A DNA stretch of 64,000 nucleotides from Prauserella marina (GTDB taxonomy: Bacteria; Actinomycetota; Actinomycetes; Mycobacteriales; Pseudonocardiaceae), in the NCBI RefSeq assembly GCF_002240355.1, contig NZ_CP016353.1:2096501-2160500 (forward strand), given 5' to 3'. The notes beneath the pieces were generated by a model. The model was not told the origin of the DNA and ran no database searches. It was given only the letters and a program-made list of their open reading frames with translations. Both the position numbers and the translations under genes were made by a program. Below are positions 60,318 through 64,000 of the stretch, in pieces (the first letter of the stretch is position 1; each line of letters starts with the position of its first letter).

Positions 60318-61721
60318 TCAGCCGCGACCGTAGTAGTCGTAGGCAGCGCGGAAGTCGGCCGTGAAGCGCTTGTCGTCGCCGAGGTCGCCGAACCATTCCC
60401 GGTTTCCGAGGAACCCGGCGGGGTCGGTGCCGGCGGCCCGCGCGGCAGCGGCGAGGCGTTCGGCTTGCCTGTCGTCGAGCGGTCCTCCCTCGCTCAGGTT
60501 CCTTACCGTTCGGACGGCCCACGCGGCGAGCACGCTCGCCGACGCCGGTGCGGGCTCGCCCTCGCGGGACAGTCGCGTCGCGACGGGCACGAGGAACTTC
60601 GGCAGCCGGTCACTGGCGTCGGTGGCGATCCTGGCGAGCGTGTCGCGGATGTTCGGGTTGGCGAATCGCTCCGTGAGTTCGGTCAGGTACTGATCGAGGT
60701 CGATGCCGGGAACGGGACGCAACGTGCGGACCGCTTCGGCGAGGTAACGCCGGACGAGCCCGGTGACCTCCGGGTCCGCCATGGCCTCGTGGACGTAGGT
60801 GTGACCGCGCAGCAGCCCGGTGTGCGCGATGGCCTGGTGACTGCCGTTGAGCAGGCGGATCTTCATGAGCTCGTAAGGGGCGACGTCGGCGACGGGTTGC
60901 GCACCCGCGTCCTCCCACGGTGGCCTGCCGAGAGGGAAGTCGTCTTCGAAGACCCATTGGGTGAACGGTTCGCAGACGACGGGCCAGCCGTCTTCGATGC
61001 CGAACGTGTCGCGCACCAGCGCGCGCTCGGCGTCGGTGGTCACCGGGGTGATGCGGTCGACCATACTGTCCGGAAAGGACACCGTGTCCTCGATCCAGCC
61101 GGCGAATTCCTCGCCGTAGGCCAGCCGCGCGAACGCGACCAGCGCACGGCGGGTGACTTCGCCGTTACCGGGCACGTTGTCGCAGGAGACCACGGTGAAC
61201 GGCGCGAGCCCCCTTTCGCGGCGCAGGTGCAGTCCCTCGGCGAGGATCCCGAAAACGGTACGGGGATTCCGCGCGCCCACGTCCGCGAGAATGCCGGGGT
61301 CGGCGGTATCGAATTCGCCCGTGACGTCGGAGGTGTTGTAGCCGCCCTCGGTGATGGTCAGCGACACGATGCGAATGCCGGGTGAGGCAAGGTGTTCCCG
61401 CACCCGGTCCGGTTCGGACGGTGCGTGCAGGAAGTCGACGATCGAGGCGATGCGGGTCGCGGTCCGGTGGCCGTCGCCGCCGAGTTCGACGAGCGTGTAG
61501 GTGAAGTCCTGGGCACGCAGGATCTCGCCCAGCCGCTCGTCGCGCGGGAACAGGCCGACCCCGACGATTCCCCAGTCGCGTGCCTTGCCCTGCCGCAGCA
61601 GCCGGTCGAGGTAGGCGGCCTGGTGCGACCGGTGGAAGTTCCCGACTCCGAAGTGCAGGATCCCCGCGCTGACCTCCGCTCGGTCGTACGTCGGCGTGTG
61701 CACGCCACCACTGTTCGTCAT
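60318..61721 (-). CDS. Mannitol-dehydrogenase-family polyol/hexuronate oxidoreductase
   Basis: A 467-aa polyol dehydrogenase. The Rossmann part is ILHFGVGNFHRSHQAAYLDRLL; the central part has SCDNVPGNGEV and SMVDRITP; the catalytic Lys lies in KIRLLNGSHQAIAHTG. These are the motifs of mannitol 2-dehydrogenase and fructuronate/tagaturonate reductases. ATG at 61721 follows AAAGGAG. It is divergent from the two unknown proteins and the MHS permease, so all four may serve one sugar-derived substrate. Confidence 0.92.
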   Translation of the reverse strand: MTNSGGVHTPTYDRAEVSAGILHFGVGNFHRSHQAAYLDRLLRQGKARDWGIVGVGLFPRDERLGEILRAQDFTYTLVELGGDGHRTATRIASIVDFLHAPSEPDRVREHLASPGIRIVSLTITEGGYNTSDVTGEFDTADPGILADVGARNPRTVFGILAEGLHLRRERGLAPFTVVSCDNVPGNGEVTRRALVAFARLAYGEEFAGWIEDTVSFPDSMVDRITPVTTDAERALVRDTFGIEDGWPVVCEPFTQWVFEDDFPLGRPPWEDAGAQPVADVAPYELMKIRLLNGSHQAIAHTGLLRGHTYVHEAMADPEVTGLVRRYLAEAVRTLRPVPGIDLDQYLTELTERFANPNIRDTLARIATDASDRLPKFLVPVATRLSREGEPAPASASVLAAWAVRTVRNLSEGGPLDDRQAERLAAAARAAGTDPAGFLGNREWFGDLGDDKRFTADFRAAYDYYGRG

Positions 61722-61795
61722 CGGTACTCCTTTGTGGTCACGCGCCGTCGGCGTGTTGCGGTGTGGGGTCAATCACGTGCTCGGGTCGGCCGGGC

Positions 61796-61830
61796 TTGAC
61801 GTATGGTCCCCAATGTACTCATGATAAATC
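61796..61830 (+). promoter_or_regulatory. Candidate promoter of the DUF-DUF-MHS operon
   Basis: TTGACG at 61796-61801 and an AT-rich TCATGATAAAT at 61819-61829 give a plausible -35/-10 pair at about 17-18 bases. An AATCGATT palindrome follows. The start codon at 61865 lies 35 bases further. The divergent dehydrogenase shares the region. Confidence 0.35.
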
Positions 61831-61864
61831 GATTGTTCACGAAGACTTACCCTTCGAGAGAGAT

Positions 61865-62785
61865 ATGACAAGCACCGGCTTCTTCAATCCCCTTCCACAT
61901 GTCCTGGTCGCCGACGACTTCGACAGGGGAATGAGCGGATGGCTCGACCTGCGTCCGAACTTCGTCGCCCCCGGCTTCCGCGAGCATTCCGACGACATCG
62001 ATCTGATCCATTGGGGACCGGCGATGCTCAGCTCGGCGACGTTCGCCTTCGGTGGCACCCATGGCTCCGCGCAGGGCACCTATTCGCTCAAAGTGTCCAG
62101 TCGGGCCTCGGCGGCGCCGCCGGACCAGCCGCCCGCCCCGGGGTCGATGGGGCTGGCGATCAAACGGCTCGCCGTCCCGCCTGGGGTCCGGCGCGTGCGG
62201 ATCGAGGCGCTCGTGGCCTACAAGGCCGAACAGGACCGGCCCGGCCTCGGAGTGAACGACGTGCGGGCGTTCGGGCTCTTCGTCGACCTACAGGACGAGG
62301 TGCACCGCTACATGCCGGGCGTGCGGTATGTGAACGCCGTGGCCGGTGAACCGGTGCGGCGCTGGCAGTTCTACAGTCCTGCCGAGGTCACCGACGAACA
62401 ATGGAGCTACGGGACGGACGGGTGGCACAAGGCGGGGATCGATCCACAATGGTTCGGTGCTCGCCGCGCCGACGGTTCGACCGTCGCCACGACCTGGTTC
62501 GCCGACGGCAGGCAGCATCTCATCTACAACGAGTCCGACGACAAGCTGAACTGGATGCCGCTTTCGCTTACCGTCGATCTCGAAACTCGCTCCTACGAGC
62601 GGTTCCAGGTGGGAAACCGGCTGCTGACCTTTCCCGAGGGAGCGCGTCCCACGCTGGCGCGGGCATACAACGACATCGAGGGCCTGCTGAACCCGGTGTT
62701 CTTCGTCGAGGCCGACACCGACCGGCGCGTCTCGCTTTTCGTGGACTCCGTCGTCATTTCCGCGGAGAAGAGGGAAGACTCGTGA
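61865..62785 (+). CDS. Uncharacterised 306-aa protein
   Basis: I cannot name the family. No signal peptide or membrane helix is present. The sequence alternates short beta strands and loops, rich in Trp, Tyr and Asp (MSGWLDLRPNF; GSAQGTYSLKVSSR; WQFYSPAEVTDEQW; TTWFADGRQHLIYN), which suggests an all-beta sandwich of the carbohydrate-binding or concanavalin-like kind. ATG at 61865 follows GAGAGAT. It overlaps the next gene by four bases and is in one operon with a small beta protein and an MHS permease. Confidence 0.7.
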   Translation: MTSTGFFNPLPHVLVADDFDRGMSGWLDLRPNFVAPGFREHSDDIDLIHWGPAMLSSATFAFGGTHGSAQGTYSLKVSSRASAAPPDQPPAPGSMGLAIKRLAVPPGVRRVRIEALVAYKAEQDRPGLGVNDVRAFGLFVDLQDEVHRYMPGVRYVNAVAGEPVRRWQFYSPAEVTDEQWSYGTDGWHKAGIDPQWFGARRADGSTVATTWFADGRQHLIYNESDDKLNWMPLSLTVDLETRSYERFQVGNRLLTFPEGARPTLARAYNDIEGLLNPVFFVEADTDRRVSLFVDSVVISAEKREDS

Positions 62786-63114
62786 AGAACTTCTACACCT
62801 CCGTCGTCGAGTTGCGGCAGCGCTTCGACGACGTCGTCGAGACCCATCCGTACGAGTGCGGCTGGGCGGACGAGGCCATCTTCTTCGTCGAGACGCACGA
62901 CCTCGCGCCAGGGACGGCACTCACGCTCCGCGTGCAGGTGAGCCCGGACGGCATCCGGTGGCTGGACGAGGGTACCGAGCTGGAACTCACCGGCACGGCC
63001 TTCGTCCGGGTAGGACATTTCGGCGGCTTCTTACGGCTGGCGGGCACCGCCGTCGACGGCGAGGGGCAGCCGGTACCGGTCACCGTCTCCGTCCGGCTCG
63101 CACTGAAAGGATGA
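62782..63114 (+). CDS. Uncharacterised 110-aa beta-rich protein
   Basis: Family not recognised. The protein is predicted to be all-beta (FFVETHDLAPGTALTLRVQVSPDGIRWLDEGTELELTG, then PVPVTVSVRLAL), compact and without cysteines. GTG at 62782 overlaps the stop of the preceding gene (GTGA), implying coupled translation and perhaps a physical complex with it. The MHS permease starts 10 bases later. Confidence 0.7.
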   Translation: MKNFYTSVVELRQRFDDVVETHPYECGWADEAIFFVETHDLAPGTALTLRVQVSPDGIRWLDEGTELELTGTAFVRVGHFGGFLRLAGTAVDGEGQPVPVTVSVRLALKG

Positions 63115-63124
63115 GCGGGAAACA

Positions 63125-64000
63125 ATGACGTTTCGAATCAACAAGGCGACCATCGGGGCGACCGTAGGCACGGCGCTGGAATGGTACGACTTCTCCCTCT
63201 ACGCGACAGCGAGCGCGGTCGTGTTCCCCGCGGTCTTCTTCCCTTCGGGTGACCCGTTTTTGGCGACGCTGGCCTCGTTCGCGACCTTCGCGGTGGGGTT
63301 CTTCGCGCGGCCCGTCGGCGGGGTGATCATCGGCATCCTCGGTGACCGGTACGGGCGCCGCCAGATGCTGTTCCTCACCCTGGTTCTGATGGGGATCTCC
63401 TCGGCGCTCATCGGATTCATCCCGAACTACGCCTCGATCGGCGTCGCGGCTCCCGTACTGCTGATCGTGTTGAGAATCCTCCAGGGGTTCGGTGCCGGTG
63501 GCGAGTACGCGGGCGCCACATTGCTGGCCGCCGAACATTCCCAGACCTCCTCGCGCGGGCTGAACGCGGCACTTCCTGGCGCAGGCAACGCCGCGGGAGC
63601 CCTGCTGGCGACCGGTGTGCTGACGTTGCTGAACACCACCATGTCACGGGAGGCGTTCCTGTCCTGGGGATGGCGGGTGGCGTTCATCGCCAGCATCCTG
63701 GTGTGCGTCGCGGGCGTCGTGATCCGCCTTCGCGTTCCGGAGAGCCCCGAGTTCGAGGGCTCCAAGGAGAAAAAGGACGTTCCGAGGGTGCCGCTTTCGG
63801 AGCTGTTCCGCTCCTCCGGCCGCAAGATCCCGTTCGCGATGCTCGCCAGTATCGGCCCCAACGTGGCCAGCTACCTTCCCTCGGTCTACGCCCTGACCTA
63901 CCTGGCTTCGGTGGTCGGCGCTCCCGAATGGATCGGGCTCACCGGGATCATGATCGGCAACTTCCTCAAGCTGCTGACGATCCCGGTCGCGGGCTGGCTC
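63125..64000 (+). CDS. MHS-family MFS permease (cut by right edge)
   Basis: The open frame runs from ATG 63125 to the window end without a stop (292 codons). It begins ATVGTALEWYDFSLYATASAVVFP and has GILGDRYGRRQML (motif A) and LRILQGFGAGGEYAGATLLAAEHS, the MHS hallmarks; about seven of the expected 12 helices are visible. The gene ends beyond the window. It is in the operon of the two unknown proteins and is the likely importer for their substrate. Confidence 0.88.
   Translation, partial: MTFRINKATIGATVGTALEWYDFSLYATASAVVFPAVFFPSGDPFLATLASFATFAVGFFARPVGGVIIGILGDRYGRRQMLFLTLVLMGISSALIGFIPNYASIGVAAPVLLIVLRILQGFGAGGEYAGATLLAAEHSQTSSRGLNAALPGAGNAAGALLATGVLTLLNTTMSREAFLSWGWRVAFIASILVCVAGVVIRLRVPESPEFEGSKEKKDVPRVPLSELFRSSGRKIPFAMLASIGPNVASYLPSVYALTYLASVVGAPEWIGLTGIMIGNFLKLLTIPVAGWL

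Overview
The window is high-GC actinobacterial DNA. GC-rich third codon positions, frequent GTG starts, a DUF3558-type lipoprotein, a Methyltransf_19 (DUF574) protein, an F420/flavin LLM oxidoreductase, a PknG remnant and a LexA box of the actinobacterial type all point to a filamentous actinomycete. The family Pseudonocardiaceae (Amycolatopsis, Prauserella and relatives) is an inference. There is no rRNA, CRISPR array, prophage or intact insertion sequence. About 60 protein genes, two tRNAs, one structured leader RNA and several operator-like palindromes can be supported.

Layout. 1-8 kb: a trans-aconitate methyltransferase, tRNA-Asn with a terminator, a small XRE regulator, a SAM-riboswitch-like RNA in front of a DUF2795 gene, a sodium:solute symporter with an SMP-30 lactonase, then a kinase / pseudokinase / NarL-type response regulator operon. 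8-16 kb: a VOC protein, a secreted tripeptidyl-peptidase-like lipoprotein, a methyltransferase, a two-domain DUF3558 lipoprotein, a Tat-exported amidohydrolase, and a LexA-box-preceded operon with a 120-aa unknown protein and a Nudix protein. 16-26 kb: alkyl sulfatase, TetR regulators, a phytoene-desaturase-like oxidoreductase, a membrane-anchored alpha/beta hydrolase, an ion-transporter-superfamily permease divergent from a hydantoinase-like amidohydrolase, and MarR. 26-35 kb: two convergent CPA1 Na+/H+ antiporters (one with a UBP zinc finger), glutathione peroxidase, TetR plus a DHA2 efflux pump, and a BASS/TauE exporter pair. 35-38 kb: a PP2C phosphatase behind a pknG remnant, and an ArsR-SRPBCC-SDR operon.

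38-46 kb is a catabolic operon: FCD-GntR repressor, LLM flavin oxidoreductase, M20-like hydrolase, MHS permease and the three subunits of a molybdenum hydroxylase. The substrate is unknown, but the set is what a route for hydroxylating and opening an N-heterocycle would need. At 46 kb a CAT-anticodon tRNA is followed by a gene-poor stretch with an imperfect copy of the tRNA 3' end, then a SoxR-box-controlled DHA2 pump with soxR. 49-59 kb is a complete-looking cyclic or branched ketone pathway: GAF/Fis activator, dehydrogenases, Baeyer-Villiger monooxygenase, esterase, aldehyde dehydrogenase, iron alcohol dehydrogenase and 3-hydroxyacyl-CoA dehydrogenase. A shared dyad lies upstream of the activator and in the divergent promoter region. 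59-64 kb: an alpha/beta hydrolase, a mannitol-type dehydrogenase and a divergent operon of two uncharacterised proteins plus an MHS permease that runs off the right edge.

A 21-bp repeat family occurs as 4, 5 and 2 tandem units in three intergenic regions (17.9, 25.6 and 36.2 kb), two of them between convergent genes.
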